A stretch of 64,000 nt of DNA from Polynucleobacter sp. 71A-WALBACH (GCF_018882365.1 NZ_JACVOP010000004.1:124001-188000), one strand, 5' to 3'. Counted from the first letter of the stretch, positions 43,539-52,200 are shown. Made by a program: numbers and translations. The notes: a model not told the origin generated them from the letters alone.

Positions 43539-43721
43539 ATTGTCTCTTTGCTATCGATCTATTGAGGTGAATCAGCTATTAAGCCTCCAATGTAGCAAAT
43601 TGCACCTATTTAGGGTTTAAATATTAGCTCTAAGGCTTATAAGTACCTTGCTTCATGGTTAAAATGAATTGGTGGCGTCAAAGGACCGGCGCCCCTTATA
43701 AACCTTTATCTAGGAGTTATC

Positions 43722-44303
43722 TTGAAGAAATCTTTATTAGCTGCGTTAGTTGCCTCACTCGGTTTAGTTGTTGCAAGCTCAGTATTTGCTCAAGTTCCAG
43801 CAAAAATGTTGCCATTGGCAGCTGAAGCTGCTGTATTGACTGCCACCGTTGATTCAGTGGATGTTAAGAAGCGCATCGTAGTTTTGAAAGACATGAATGG
43901 TAACTTGGTTCAAATGAATGTATCCAAGCAGGTAAATGATTTGGATAAAGTAAAAAAGGGTGATGTGTTTGTTGTTGAGCACGCTCAAGCGATTGCAGTT
44001 GGATTGATCGCTGCTCCTAAAGATGCAAAACCAGGTGTTTCAGGTGTTCGTTCAGTTGTGATCGCTGGCAAAGGATCTGCCAAGCCATTTGAAGAAACTA
44101 CTGACACTGTTTATGCAACAGTGAAGATCGGCACAATCGATGCAAAAACTCGTATTGTGACTTTCACAATGCCATCAGGCGAGAAGCAAAAAGTCAAAGT
44201 GGATCAAAGTGTTTTAGGTCTTGAGAAATTCAAGGCTGGTGATGACGTCATGGTTGAATTCGTTGACGACACAGCCATTGGTTTCGTAGCAGCAAAGAAG
44301 TAA
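43722..44303 (+). CDS. Exported protein with two tandem copies of a beta domain
   Basis: A 193-residue protein of unknown function. TTG is the start (43722), with AGGAG five bases before it; the signal peptide is residues 1-23 (SSVFA). The mature part contains two related units of about 62 residues: VLTATVDSVDVKKRIVVLKD... to AIAVGLIAA, and VYATVKIGTIDAKTRIVTFT... to AIGFVAA. Each has K-K/A-G-D near the end (KKGDVFVVEH, KAGDDVMVEF). The pattern suggests two small beta-barrels in the periplasm. Own terminator. Confidence 0.8.
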   Translation: MKKSLLAALVASLGLVVASSVFAQVPAKMLPLAAEAAVLTATVDSVDVKKRIVVLKDMNGNLVQMNVSKQVNDLDKVKKGDVFVVEHAQAIAVGLIAAPKDAKPGVSGVRSVVIAGKGSAKPFEETTDTVYATVKIGTIDAKTRIVTFTMPSGEKQKVKVDQSVLGLEKFKAGDDVMVEFVDDTAIGFVAAKK

Positions 44304-44350
44304 GCGTTTAATACTCAATTCAGCATTACCCAGTGCTGAAGTAGTAAAGA

Positions 44351-44375
44351 AAAAGGCCCGCAATGCGGGCCTTTT
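44351..44375. terminator. Bidirectional intrinsic terminator
   Basis: Perfect 11-bp stem AAAAGGCCCGC / GCGGGCCTTTT with loop AAT. It ends the duplicated-domain gene (plus) and the tupA-tupA-mop operon (minus). Confidence 0.9.
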
Positions 44376-44391
44376 GCATGCAGACTAAAGA

Positions 44392-44616
44392 TTAAGCGTC
44401 TTTAGCAATCATGACATCAGAAGCTTTAATGACTGCCCAAGCCTGATCGCCAACCTTCAGATTCAGCTCGTCCACAGCCTCATTAGTGATAGAGGCAGTA
44501 ACAATATGACCGGCGCCAATATCCAACTTCACGTGAGAAGTAGTTTGACCCATTTTGAGCTCAACCACTTTACCGCTGAGCGTATTGCGTGCACTGAGTT
44601 TGACTTTAAGTTCCAT
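44392..44616 (-). CDS. mop: Mop/TOBE-domain molybdate- or tungstate-binding protein
   Basis: A 74-residue single TOBE domain (molbindin): SARNTLSGKVVELKMGQTTS, then VKLDIGAGHIVTASITNEAV and VGDQAWAVIKASDVMIAK. Such proteins oligomerise and bind molybdate or tungstate in the cytoplasm for storage or delivery. It is last in an operon eight bases after the TupA-like gene 44625-45506. This links the operon to oxyanion handling for the formate dehydrogenase cofactor. Confidence 0.9.
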   Translation of the reverse strand: MELKVKLSARNTLSGKVVELKMGQTTSHVKLDIGAGHIVTASITNEAVDELNLKVGDQAWAVIKASDVMIAKDA

Positions 44617-44624
44617 GATTTTTC

Positions 44625-45506
44625 CTATTGGACGTATTGTTTAGCGTAGACAGCGTCATTGTAGAGGGCTTCCTTGTACTGCGCCTTGCCGTAGTTTCTG
44701 ATAATGGCCTGGCCTTCATCGGACGCGACAAATTGAATGAAATTTGCGGCGATATCGCGATTCTCGGTTGCGCTCACGGGAGCCACCAAAGCATCATAGG
44801 TATTAACTAAGTAGGGGTCTCCGCGATACAGAATTTGCAGATCAGGAGCGACATTTTTTTCTGCCACCCAGGTACTGCTATCTGTCATGAAGTAGGCTTT
44901 ATCCGTATTCGCTTTCTTGAGGGACGCGGTCATAAAGTCGTTGGTCACGATATACCAATTTCCCTCAGGTGAAATCCCCGCCTTTTTCCAAATATCCATT
45001 TCTTTTTGGTGAGTTCCTGATTTATCACCTCGAGAAATAAAGTTTGCCTGTGCCTTAGCAATTTTTATGTAAGCATCTGCGCCACTGCTAGCCGTTTTGA
45101 TTTTGGCCGCATCGGCTTTGGGCCCAACAATATAAAACTCATTTGAGCCAATCAGTGTTCTGCCAGTTGCCCAGCCCTCGGCAATGGCTTTATTGACACC
45201 CTCAGGTGCGTGCACCATGATCATATCGACCTGTTGTGTTTTCAGCAGGTTGAGGGAAGCACCACTTCCAGCCTTAATCCACACCAGGCGAGCACCTTCC
45301 TTTTTATCAAAGGCTTCACCAAGTTGTTGTAGTAGACCTAATTCTCCGGGGCTACCAGTCGCTAATTTAAAGCTCTTGTTCCCTTGACCATAGGTGGCTT
45401 CCACTTTGGGCGGGCTGGATTGAGCTTGAGCTATCGATACTTGCATTCCAATTCCCATTAGCAAAGTGGTGAGTAGTGCGCAGATGCGTAGCTGTGGATT
45501 TCTCAT
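44625..45506 (-). CDS. Diverged TupA-like oxyanion-binding protein
   Basis: A 293-residue periplasmic binding protein with signal peptide (cleavage near AQAQS, residue 28). Family features include VDMIMVHAPEGVNKAI, NEFYIVGPKADAAKI and SRGDKSGTHQKEMDIW. The N-terminal oxyanion motif, Ser/Thr-Thr-Thr-Ser-Thr in canonical TupA, is replaced by ATGSPGELGLL, so ligand contacts differ. It is five bases downstream of a canonical TupA-like gene. A changed ligand or a changed role (for example co-receptor) is plausible. No permease or ATPase adjacent. Confidence 0.82.
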   Translation of the reverse strand: MRNPQLRICALLTTLLMGIGMQVSIAQAQSSPPKVEATYGQGNKSFKLATGSPGELGLLQQLGEAFDKKEGARLVWIKAGSGASLNLLKTQQVDMIMVHAPEGVNKAIAEGWATGRTLIGSNEFYIVGPKADAAKIKTASSGADAYIKIAKAQANFISRGDKSGTHQKEMDIWKKAGISPEGNWYIVTNDFMTASLKKANTDKAYFMTDSSTWVAEKNVAPDLQILYRGDPYLVNTYDALVAPVSATENRDIAANFIQFVASDEGQAIIRNYGKAQYKEALYNDAVYAKQYVQ

Positions 45507-45511
45507 CTGAA

Positions 45512-46336
45512 TTATTTCTTAGCGTTTGGGAAGAAGAGTTGCTCGCCACCAATTTGATAGCTGGCGATGACATCCTGTCCATTCTTGGAGGTAATCCAAT
45601 CGATGAAAGCTTGACCTTCGGCTTTTTTGACATGAGGGAATTTAGCTGGATTTACCAACATCACACCGTACTGGTTAAATAGTTTTGGATCACCTTGAAC
45701 CAGGATAGTTAAATCACCGCGGTTCTTAAAGGAAAGCCAAGTGGCGCGATCAGCCAAGATATAGCCATTCATGGCTGACGCTGTATTGAGTGCGGGCCCC
45801 ATGCCTGACCCAGTTTCTTTATACCAACTAGGGGTTGGAGCAACTGCTACGCCAGAATCTTTCCAGTAGCGTAACTCTGCTGCATGCGTGCCACTCTTAT
45901 CGCCACGCGATACAAAGGGCGCTTGAGCTGTTGCAATTTTCTGAAACGCAACTTTGATATCTTTGCCGCCGCCAATTTTTGCTGGATCAGATTTAGGGCC
46001 AATCAATACGAAGTCGTTGTACATAACTTCAACACGCTTTGTAGCATAACCTTCGCTGACAAATTTCTCTTCAGCGGGTTTGTCATGCACAAACACCACA
46101 TCAGCATCTCCACGACGTCCGATATCTAAAGCCTGGCCAGTCCCAACTGCAACCACCTTGACGTCGATACCTGTCTTCATTTTGAAGATTGGCAAGATGA
46201 AGCCAAAGAGTCCAGACTGTTCTGTTGAGGTTGTGGATGACACAACAATGCTTTTCTCTTGTGCGGTAGCTGAGTTACTTAAAAGTGTCAGGGCAGTTAA
46301 GGCAGCTATTAGTAAGCGGTTAAATGAGAATTTCAT
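45512..46336 (-). CDS. tupA: Tungstate-binding protein TupA-like
   Basis: A 274-residue periplasmic receptor. Signal peptide residues 1-25 (SATAQ). The oxyanion motif VVSSTTSTEQSGLFGFILP and VKVVAVGTGQALDIGRRGDA match canonical TupA, as does SRGDKSGTHAAELRYW. It would deliver tungstate or molybdate to the permease, probably TupBC encoded at 5289-6687. First gene of the minus-strand operon tupA-(tupA-like)-mop, divergent from a ModE-type regulator across about 75 bases with an inverted repeat. Confidence 0.9.
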   Translation of the reverse strand: MKFSFNRLLIAALTALTLLSNSATAQEKSIVVSSTTSTEQSGLFGFILPIFKMKTGIDVKVVAVGTGQALDIGRRGDADVVFVHDKPAEEKFVSEGYATKRVEVMYNDFVLIGPKSDPAKIGGGKDIKVAFQKIATAQAPFVSRGDKSGTHAAELRYWKDSGVAVAPTPSWYKETGSGMGPALNTASAMNGYILADRATWLSFKNRGDLTILVQGDPKLFNQYGVMLVNPAKFPHVKKAEGQAFIDWITSKNGQDVIASYQIGGEQLFFPNAKK

Positions 46337-46376
46337 CTGAGTTCACTTCCCTTGTTGAGGTTCGGTTAAGATTTGT

Positions 46377-46398
46377 CATATTACAAAACATCAATATG
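46377..46398. promoter_or_regulatory. Inverted repeat between tupA and the ModE-like regulator
   Basis: CATATT-N10-AATATG in the divergent promoter region. Size and AT character suit a ModE-type dimer site. Only 6-bp arms, so it could be chance. Confidence 0.45.
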
Positions 46399-46411
46399 CA
46401 AAAAATTACAT

Positions 46412-47437
46412 ATGAGAATACAGATTCGGCCAACCCTTGTTTTTGGTAGTAAGAATGCAAAAGATCCAGCCGTAGTCGATTTGGTATGGTTAACAGCTTT
46501 GCTAAAAGATATTGATCACGGCAAAACACTGATGTCTGCCTGCAAAAAAATGGGTTTGTCTTATAGGAATGTCTGGCAAAAATTAAACGAAGTTGAACTG
46601 GCCTTAGGATTTAAGCTAATCGATCGGGTGAGGGGGCATGGCTCCCAATTATCGGAATACGCCAGATACTTGATTCAATTTACCGAAGACTTTGATCAAA
46701 AGACAATGCGATTGGGCCAGACCAGCCTATCTCACCTTGAAGAGGGGTTTGCTCAATTTAGAGTCAAAGCAAAAAAACAATGGCGCTTTGCTAGTAGTAG
46801 CGACCCCATAATTCAAAAAGCAGTATTCGACATTGAAGGCTTTGAGTTAATTACAGCTGGATCAGGTGAAGCTTTAGAGCGTCTTCTCAATTATGAGGTG
46901 GACATTGCTGGATTCCATATTTCAGATCCGCAAAGCTCTCAGATTATTGCCAAGCGACTTCAAAAAGAGGGGATGCAAATATTCCCTGTCATGAAGCGAG
47001 TGCAAGGCCTCTTGGTAGCCAAAGGCAATCCACTGAACATCATTTCACCCAAAGACTTGCTCAGACCTAAAGTTCGCTTTATCAACCGCCAGAAGGGGTC
47101 GGGAACACGTTTGCTGTTGGATACCATTTTGGCTAAAGAAGGTATTGATGCCCATGGCATCAAGGGTTACGAGAATGAAGAATTTACCCACTCTGCGATT
47201 GCCACGGCAATATTGGCAAAAAAGGCAGACGTAGGCATGGGTGTGAAAAGTATTGCGCTAGAAAATGGCTTGGATTTCATACAGCTAAAAGATGAAATAT
47301 TTTTTCTAGCCACGAATGAAGACTTGAGCACCAATCGCGATTTTGCAAAACTGATTCGTAAAATCCGCACCCTCTCGGGTGTTAGTCCTGGCTATAAATC
47401 AATCAGTCTGAAGAGGCAAATTGCTGGCTGGCTATAA
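46412..47437 (+). CDS. ModE-type HTH regulator with C-terminal periplasmic-binding-like domain
   Basis: A 341-residue regulator. The N-terminal winged helix (VWLTALLKDIDHGKTLMSA, then KMGLSYRNVWQKLNEVE) is ModE-like. The C-terminal part (about residues 110-335: SSSDPIIQKAVFDIEGF, ISPKDLLRPKVRFINRQKGS, GTRLLLDTIL, KKADVGMGVKSIAL) is a PBP-like (PF12727-type) ligand domain. It probably senses an oxyanion or cofactor precursor and controls the divergent tupA operon. The ATG at 46412 is used; a TTG at 46373 in frame would overlap the inverted repeat. Confidence 0.83.
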   Translation: MRIQIRPTLVFGSKNAKDPAVVDLVWLTALLKDIDHGKTLMSACKKMGLSYRNVWQKLNEVELALGFKLIDRVRGHGSQLSEYARYLIQFTEDFDQKTMRLGQTSLSHLEEGFAQFRVKAKKQWRFASSSDPIIQKAVFDIEGFELITAGSGEALERLLNYEVDIAGFHISDPQSSQIIAKRLQKEGMQIFPVMKRVQGLLVAKGNPLNIISPKDLLRPKVRFINRQKGSGTRLLLDTILAKEGIDAHGIKGYENEEFTHSAIATAILAKKADVGMGVKSIALENGLDFIQLKDEIFFLATNEDLSTNRDFAKLIRKIRTLSGVSPGYKSISLKRQIAGWL

Positions 47438-47495
47438 GCTAAGGCTCATTCTGCGCTAAGACTGGTTGAGTGCTTAGCTGCTCTATTTTTGTTTT
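47437..47495 (+). terminator. Probable terminator of the ModE-like regulator gene
   Basis: AGCTAAG ... CTTAGCT (7 bp, extended by TCA/TGA pairing) with a long loop, followed by CTCTATTTTTGTTTT. It begins at the stop codon. Confidence 0.6.
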
Positions 47496-47551
47496 AAATC
47501 AAGACGCTGACTGGCTAAATGGGTGATTATTAGGCTCAAATCGCATTTTTA

Positions 47552-47570
47552 GAGAATGATATTCATTCTC
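47552..47570. promoter_or_regulatory. Fur box upstream of feoAB
   Basis: GAGAATGATATTCATTCTC: perfect 8-bp arms GAGAATGA / TCATTCTC with a 3-base centre, close to the 19-bp Fur consensus. It overlaps the expected -35 region of a promoter with -10 TATAAT at 47580-47585, so Fe-Fur would block transcription of feoA. Confidence 0.92.
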
Positions 47571-47579
47571 ATGTGGGGA

Positions 47580-47585
47580 TATAAT
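47580..47585 (+). promoter_or_regulatory. Candidate -10 box of the feoAB promoter
   Basis: TATAAT, 27 bases before the feoA ATG. The matching -35 position (about 47557-47562) lies inside the Fur box and is a weak hexamer. Confidence 0.6.
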
Positions 47586-47611
47586 TAATTTAGTCCATTA
47601 CCGATCCAGCC

Positions 47612-47851
47612 ATGAATCTTGAAGAAATCCTCCCGGGCGTAAGAGCTCGTGTCAGCAGAATCACCATTACAGGTGATCAGCGTGAAGATATGCGTGGCCA
47701 ACTAGAAGACATTGGATTTCTGCCTGGCGAACAGGTGGAAGTCCTGCGCAAAGGATTGCTGGGTCAAGGCCCGATATTAATCAGAGTTGGTTCATCAACA
47801 TTTGCCTTGCGAGAATCTGAAGCTCGAATGGTTGAGGTGGAAACCCTTTAA
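47612..47851 (+). CDS. feoA: FeoA ferrous iron transport accessory protein
   Basis: A 79-residue SH3-like protein that supports FeoB. VRARVSRITITGDQREDMRG, LEDIGFLPGEQVEVLRK and VGSSTFALRESEARMVEV are typical of FeoA. It is two bases ahead of feoB and preceded by a Fur box. No feoC is apparent. Confidence 0.93.
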   Translation: MNLEEILPGVRARVSRITITGDQREDMRGQLEDIGFLPGEQVEVLRKGLLGQGPILIRVGSSTFALRESEARMVEVETL

Positions 47852-47853
47852 GC

Positions 47854-49767
47854 ATGTCTGAAGCGCAGATTCATTTCTTCCCACGTGAGCCCTTAGTCGC
47901 GCTGCTTGGTAATCCCAATTGTGGAAAAACCGCGCTATTTAATCTACTTACAGGAAGCCGCCAAAAGGTGGCTAATTATTCTGGCGTTACTGTAGAGAGA
48001 AAAGAAGGGCGCTTAATTCTCGAATCTGAAAAGGTCATCCGCATTCTTGATCTTCCTGGCGCCTATAGTTTGTATCCACGTTCTTTAGATGAGCGGGTGA
48101 CTTGTAATGTGCTGCATGGCAATGCTCAGGGCGAAAAGCGTCCCGACCTCGTGCTGTGCGTACTCAATGCCATGAATCTCAGGCGCAATTTACGCCTGGT
48201 GTTATCTGCAAAACGCCTCGGATTGCCCTGTGTTGTAGTGCTTAATATGGTGGATGTCGCTAAGCGTCAAGGTGTCAATGTAGACGTAAAAGCCTTGTCC
48301 CAAGAGCTCGGCCTTCCAGTCATTGCCACGGTGGGAGTTCAGTCGGATGGTGCCGATGAGCTTAAGCAGTATTTAGGTGAGCTGGATTGGAAAAACTTAT
48401 CAGCATTGCGTGCCAGCGATGTTGACGAGGGCGTTGAAACTCCTCAGGATCACACCAAGCACACTGAGCTAGACAATGAACAGGTTCAACGCATATTGCA
48501 AAATCTTGGCTTAGATCAGATCATTCCAGATCGCATGAGCGATCGTCTCGATGCTGTATTACTTCATCCCGTTTTTGGTCCAATCATCTTGGCCACAGTC
48601 CTATTCTTTATTTTTCAGGCTGTATTTAGTTGGGCAACCTTACCCATGCAGGTAATCGAGTCCGGAGTAGATTGGCTCGGTGCCGTATTCACGCAAGCAC
48701 TTCCAAATAATTGGTTACGTAGCTTATTGGTAGATGGCATTCTGGCTGGTGCGGGTGGCGTACTGATTTTCTTGCCGCAGATTTTGATTCTGTACTTTTT
48801 CATCCTCATTTTGGAGGAGTCTGGCTACCTTCCCCGGGCTGCGTACTTATTGGATCGCTTGATGGGGCGAGTTGGTTTATCGGGCAGATCGTTTATTCCT
48901 CTGCTATCTAGCTTTGCCTGCGCTATCCCTGGAATTATGGCGACACGCAGTATCTCCAATGCGCGTGATCGTTTGGTGACGATTCTGATTGCCCCAATGA
49001 TGACTTGCTCAGCACGTCTACCCGTGTATGCCTTATTAATATCGGCTTTTATTCCTGAGCGTAAATTGTGGGCTGGATTAGATTTACAAGGTCTGGTTTT
49101 ATTCTCACTCTATGTAGCTGGCATTGTTGGTGCAATGGCTGTAGCTTGGGTACTGAAGCGCTTTACTAGTGAAAAGTTTCAGCTCAATGCTTTGATGATG
49201 GAGTTGCCGAGTTATCACTTGCCGCGTTTGGGAAATTTAGCAATTGGTTTGTGGCAGCGTGCTGAAATTTTCTTACGTCGCGCTGGTGGAATTATTCTCA
49301 TCATGACGGTGTGTCTCTGGGCGCTCTCTAGTTTTCCGCTTCCTCCAGAAAATGCGACTGGCTCCCCCATTCAATACAGTATTGCCGGAATGATGGGTCA
49401 AGCCTTGGCAGTCGTCTTTGAGCCCATCGGTTTCAATTGGCAAATCAGTATTGCTTTGGTACCTGGTATGGCAGCGCGTGAAGTGGTGGTGAGCTCTTTG
49501 GCAACAGTGTATGCACTATCGAGCTCTGGAGTTGATGCCGCGGATGCTTTGGTACCACTCATTTCTAAAGGCTGGAGTTTAGCTACAGGTTTATCTCTGC
49601 TAGCTTGGTTTGTATTTGCCCCTCAGTGTCTTTCGACGATTGCAGCCGTTAAAAGAGAGACGGGCGGCTGGAAGATTCCGGTCATTATGTTGAGCTACCT
49701 TTTTGGCTTGGCTTACCTGGCAGCCTTCATTACTTATAGGGTTGCGAGCTATTTTGGCTTGGCTTAG
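47854..49767 (+). CDS. feoB: FeoB ferrous iron transporter
   Basis: GTP-dependent Fe(II) importer of the inner membrane. The 637 residues begin with the G domain: G1 GNPNCGKTAL (19-28), G3 DLPGAYSL, G4 NMVD. The membrane part has Gate regions (LLSSFACAIPGIMATRSI and the matching VPGMAAREVVVSSL). Length is shorter than E. coli FeoB (773) mainly in the soluble linker and C terminus, as in other betaproteobacteria. Two bases after feoA; regulated by the Fur box at 47552. Confidence 0.95.
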   Translation: MSEAQIHFFPREPLVALLGNPNCGKTALFNLLTGSRQKVANYSGVTVERKEGRLILESEKVIRILDLPGAYSLYPRSLDERVTCNVLHGNAQGEKRPDLVLCVLNAMNLRRNLRLVLSAKRLGLPCVVVLNMVDVAKRQGVNVDVKALSQELGLPVIATVGVQSDGADELKQYLGELDWKNLSALRASDVDEGVETPQDHTKHTELDNEQVQRILQNLGLDQIIPDRMSDRLDAVLLHPVFGPIILATVLFFIFQAVFSWATLPMQVIESGVDWLGAVFTQALPNNWLRSLLVDGILAGAGGVLIFLPQILILYFFILILEESGYLPRAAYLLDRLMGRVGLSGRSFIPLLSSFACAIPGIMATRSISNARDRLVTILIAPMMTCSARLPVYALLISAFIPERKLWAGLDLQGLVLFSLYVAGIVGAMAVAWVLKRFTSEKFQLNALMMELPSYHLPRLGNLAIGLWQRAEIFLRRAGGIILIMTVCLWALSSFPLPPENATGSPIQYSIAGMMGQALAVVFEPIGFNWQISIALVPGMAAREVVVSSLATVYALSSSGVDAADALVPLISKGWSLATGLSLLAWFVFAPQCLSTIAAVKRETGGWKIPVIMLSYLFGLAYLAAFITYRVASYFGLA

Positions 49768-49841
49768 CTTGCCTTTAGACGTTTATTGCAAAATTGAGAT
49801 AAATTGTCATGAATATAAATTAACTCCCTATCGGCGTCCTT

Positions 49842-50234
49842 ATGAATTTATCCCTCCGCTCCATGATTCTTGTTGCCTCTGCAGGCGCTAGCTTTGCAAC
49901 ATTCGCTGAACCCGGTGAGAGCACCTATAAACAAGTTTGTGCAGCCTGTCATGGCGCTGGCGTTTTGAATGCCCCCAAGTTTGGTGATAAGGCTAAGTGG
50001 GCCCCATTGATTGCTGAGGGTCAAGTTATTCTTACGGCGCATGCTTATGTTGGCGTAAGGAGCATGCCTCCTAAAGGTGGTAACCCGAACCTCACGATCG
50101 AGAGCTTCTCAGACGCAGTGGCTTATATGGCTAATAAGGCGGGTGGCAACTGGAAAACTCCTGACGCAAAAACTCTTGCTGCAATTAATAAAGAAATTGA
50201 ATCGCGTAAATCAGGTCTCAATCAAAAACAATAG
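49842..50234 (+). CDS. Cytochrome c5-type monohaem c-type cytochrome
   Basis: A 130-residue periplasmic electron carrier. Signal peptide about residues 1-22 (ATFAE); haem motif CAACH (Cys33, Cys36, His37); probable axial Met75 in VRSMPPKGG; and a C-terminal helix SFSDAVAYMANKAGG. The C-terminal tail after about residue 105 is charged. It stands alone after feoB. Partner oxidase or reductase not identifiable here. Confidence 0.9.
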   Translation: MNLSLRSMILVASAGASFATFAEPGESTYKQVCAACHGAGVLNAPKFGDKAKWAPLIAEGQVILTAHAYVGVRSMPPKGGNPNLTIESFSDAVAYMANKAGGNWKTPDAKTLAAINKEIESRKSGLNQKQ

Positions 50235-50335
50235 CTTCATCAAAAAAAGTCGTATCAATCTGACGATAAAGTACCCAATGAGTTTGCAGTCCCATCAAAT
50301 TGAGAGCATTGACTGCTATACCGTATTTCTAGCTT

Positions 50336-51121
50336 ATGTTTAAGGCTGGACTGCGCCTGAGGGTAATTTGGGTTTCAATTTCTTTGGCACTCTTTCCAGT
50401 TCTAGGGCATGCGGTCTTGCAAGATGAGATTCAGGTTTATGACGATGCGATCAATGCAAAGGGTGAGACTAGTCTAGAAGTGCATATGAATAGCACCCCA
50501 CGAGGTATTCAGACGCCATCCTATCCAGGAGAGGTGATGAGTAACAATGGCATTCGGGTAACGCCAGAATTTGCTTATGGCCTAGGTAACAACTTAGAGG
50601 CTGGCTTGTACATATCCTATGCCAGCAATGATAGTAAGTTTCAGTATGCCGCTACGAAGCTTCGAATGAAATGGTTGCCCTACCAAGAGGAGCATGGTGA
50701 TCTTTTCTTTGCGGGTGTAAATCTTGAGCTTGCCAATATCCAGCCCCAGTTTGATGAATCTCGCTATAACGGAGAGCTGCGTTTCATTATTGGTAAGCAT
50801 TTTGATGAATGGTTGATTTCATTCAACCCCATTTTTGATGTCGCCCTTTCTCAGTCCTATATTCACCAGGCCCCTTATTTTTCTACGGCAACACGAGTCT
50901 CGCGAGAAATCTATGGAGATCTTGCCCTTGGGGTCGAGTACTACTCAAGCCTGAATCAGATCAACCAACCTATTAACTATCAAAATACCCAGCAATTGGG
51001 ATTTTTGATGATGTACTACGATGGAAAGCCAATTTCTTTTCAGGCGGGGGTAGGTAAGGGCTTTTCCAACAGCACTGACCCTCTTACGCTCAAAGCCATC
51101 TTTTCCTTTCCGCTCCCATAA
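50336..51121 (+). CDS. Exported beta-barrel-like envelope protein of unknown function
   Basis: A 261-residue protein with a signal peptide (about residues 1-26, VLGHA) and alternating aromatic/hydrophobic strands (NNLEAGLYISYASN, DLFFAGVNLELANI, RFIIGKHFDEWLISFN, LALGVEYYSSL, FLMMYYDGKPISFQAG) ending in a terminal Phe/Pro-rich strand IFSFPLP. This is an outer-membrane barrel profile. No named family recognised. It is 18 bases before the SemiSWEET gene, so possibly linked to sugar or solute handling (inference). Confidence 0.65.
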   Translation: MFKAGLRLRVIWVSISLALFPVLGHAVLQDEIQVYDDAINAKGETSLEVHMNSTPRGIQTPSYPGEVMSNNGIRVTPEFAYGLGNNLEAGLYISYASNDSKFQYAATKLRMKWLPYQEEHGDLFFAGVNLELANIQPQFDESRYNGELRFIIGKHFDEWLISFNPIFDVALSQSYIHQAPYFSTATRVSREIYGDLALGVEYYSSLNQINQPINYQNTQQLGFLMMYYDGKPISFQAGVGKGFSNSTDPLTLKAIFSFPLP

Positions 51122-51139
51122 ACCTTTTTAGATCGCACC

Positions 51140-51424
51140 ATGGATATAGTCTCCCCAGAAACGATTGGCTACTGCGCCGCATTCCTGACCACGATTGCTT
51201 TTCTACCTCAGGCTATTCAATCCTGGCGCACTCGAGATCTTTCTGGAATCTCCTTGGGGATGTATAGCTTGTTTACTACGGGCGTTGGTTTATGGCTGAT
51301 TTACGGGCTCATCATCGAGAAATGGCCTTTAATCTTGGCCAATGCCTTGACCTTTGTCCTGGCGCTGAGCATTTTGCTACTTAAACTCTGCACCCACGGC
51401 CAAATACGACATCTATCGAAGTAA
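51140..51424 (+). CDS. SemiSWEET-type (PQ-loop) sugar transporter
   Basis: A 94-residue three-helix membrane protein with the PQ-loop motif: IAFLPQAIQSWRTRDLSGIS in helix 1 and LYSLFTTGVG/LWLIYGLII following. SemiSWEETs dimerise to move sugars by facilitated diffusion. Length is exactly that of the family. Adjacent to the envelope protein upstream; about 60 bases before an FAH-family hydrolase. Confidence 0.88.
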   Translation: MDIVSPETIGYCAAFLTTIAFLPQAIQSWRTRDLSGISLGMYSLFTTGVGLWLIYGLIIEKWPLILANALTFVLALSILLLKLCTHGQIRHLSK

Positions 51425-51484
51425 TGTCATAATTAATTCACACAATAATTATTAAAAACTAGACACCCATCAGAAAGGCCATTC

Positions 51485-52177
51485 ATGAGCACAGCGTACG
51501 TTATCGATCCACCGATCATCCCATCACTTCCTGTAGTGGGTGATACCCGCCGGTTTGCTGTAAACCGTATTTATTGCGTGGGCCGTAACTATGCTGATCA
51601 CGCACGTGAGATGGGCCATGATCCAGATCGCGAGCCACCATTCTTTTTTATGAAGCCAGCTAACTCTATCGTGGCCGATGGTAAAGATATGCAATATCCA
51701 AACTTATCAAATGATGTTCACCATGAAATTGAGATGGTTGTTGCTATCGGCAAAGGTGGCGCTAATATTCCTGCGGATAAAGCCTTAGAGCATGTGTATG
51801 GTTATGGCGTCGGTCTCGATATGACTCGTCGCGACCTGCAAGGTGAGGCCAAAAAAATGGGGCGCCCTTGGGATACCGGCAAAGCCTTTGATCAATCCGC
51901 TCCTTGTGCTGCGATTACGCCTGCTGCGCAGTGCGGACATCCTAATAAAGGTGCAGTCAAGTTATTGGTGAATGGTGAAGTGCGTCAAGAGGGTGATTTA
52001 AACCAATTAATTTGGAACGTTCCAGATACTATTGCTTATCTCTCCACTTTATTTACGCTCGAGCCAGGCGATTTGATTATGTCTGGCACACCTGCAGGCG
52101 TTGGTCCCGTAAAAAAGGGTGATGTGCTTGAGGGTAGTGTTGAAGGCCTTACTCCACTGAAAATCAAGATCGTTTAA
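51485..52177 (+). CDS. Fumarylpyruvate/acylpyruvate hydrolase-type FAH protein
   Basis: A 230-residue cytoplasmic FAH-family hydrolase. [29 protein letters not shown], the metal-binding [14 protein letters not shown] and the end [16 protein letters not shown] match fumarylpyruvate or acylpyruvate hydrolases. In contrast to the protein at 35270, it has no signal. Likely acts on a 2,4-diketo acid from aromatic or sugar-acid breakdown. Convergent with the enoyl-CoA hydratase gene. Confidence 0.88.
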   Translation: MSTAYVIDPPIIPSLPVVGDTRRFAVNRIYCVGRNYADHAREMGHDPDREPPFFFMKPANSIVADGKDMQYPNLSNDVHHEIEMVVAIGKGGANIPADKALEHVYGYGVGLDMTRRDLQGEAKKMGRPWDTGKAFDQSAPCAAITPAAQCGHPNKGAVKLLVNGEVRQEGDLNQLIWNVPDTIAYLSTLFTLEPGDLIMSGTPAGVGPVKKGDVLEGSVEGLTPLKIKIV

Positions 52178-52200
52178 TAAGGGGCCGTCTCTTTTAAGAA

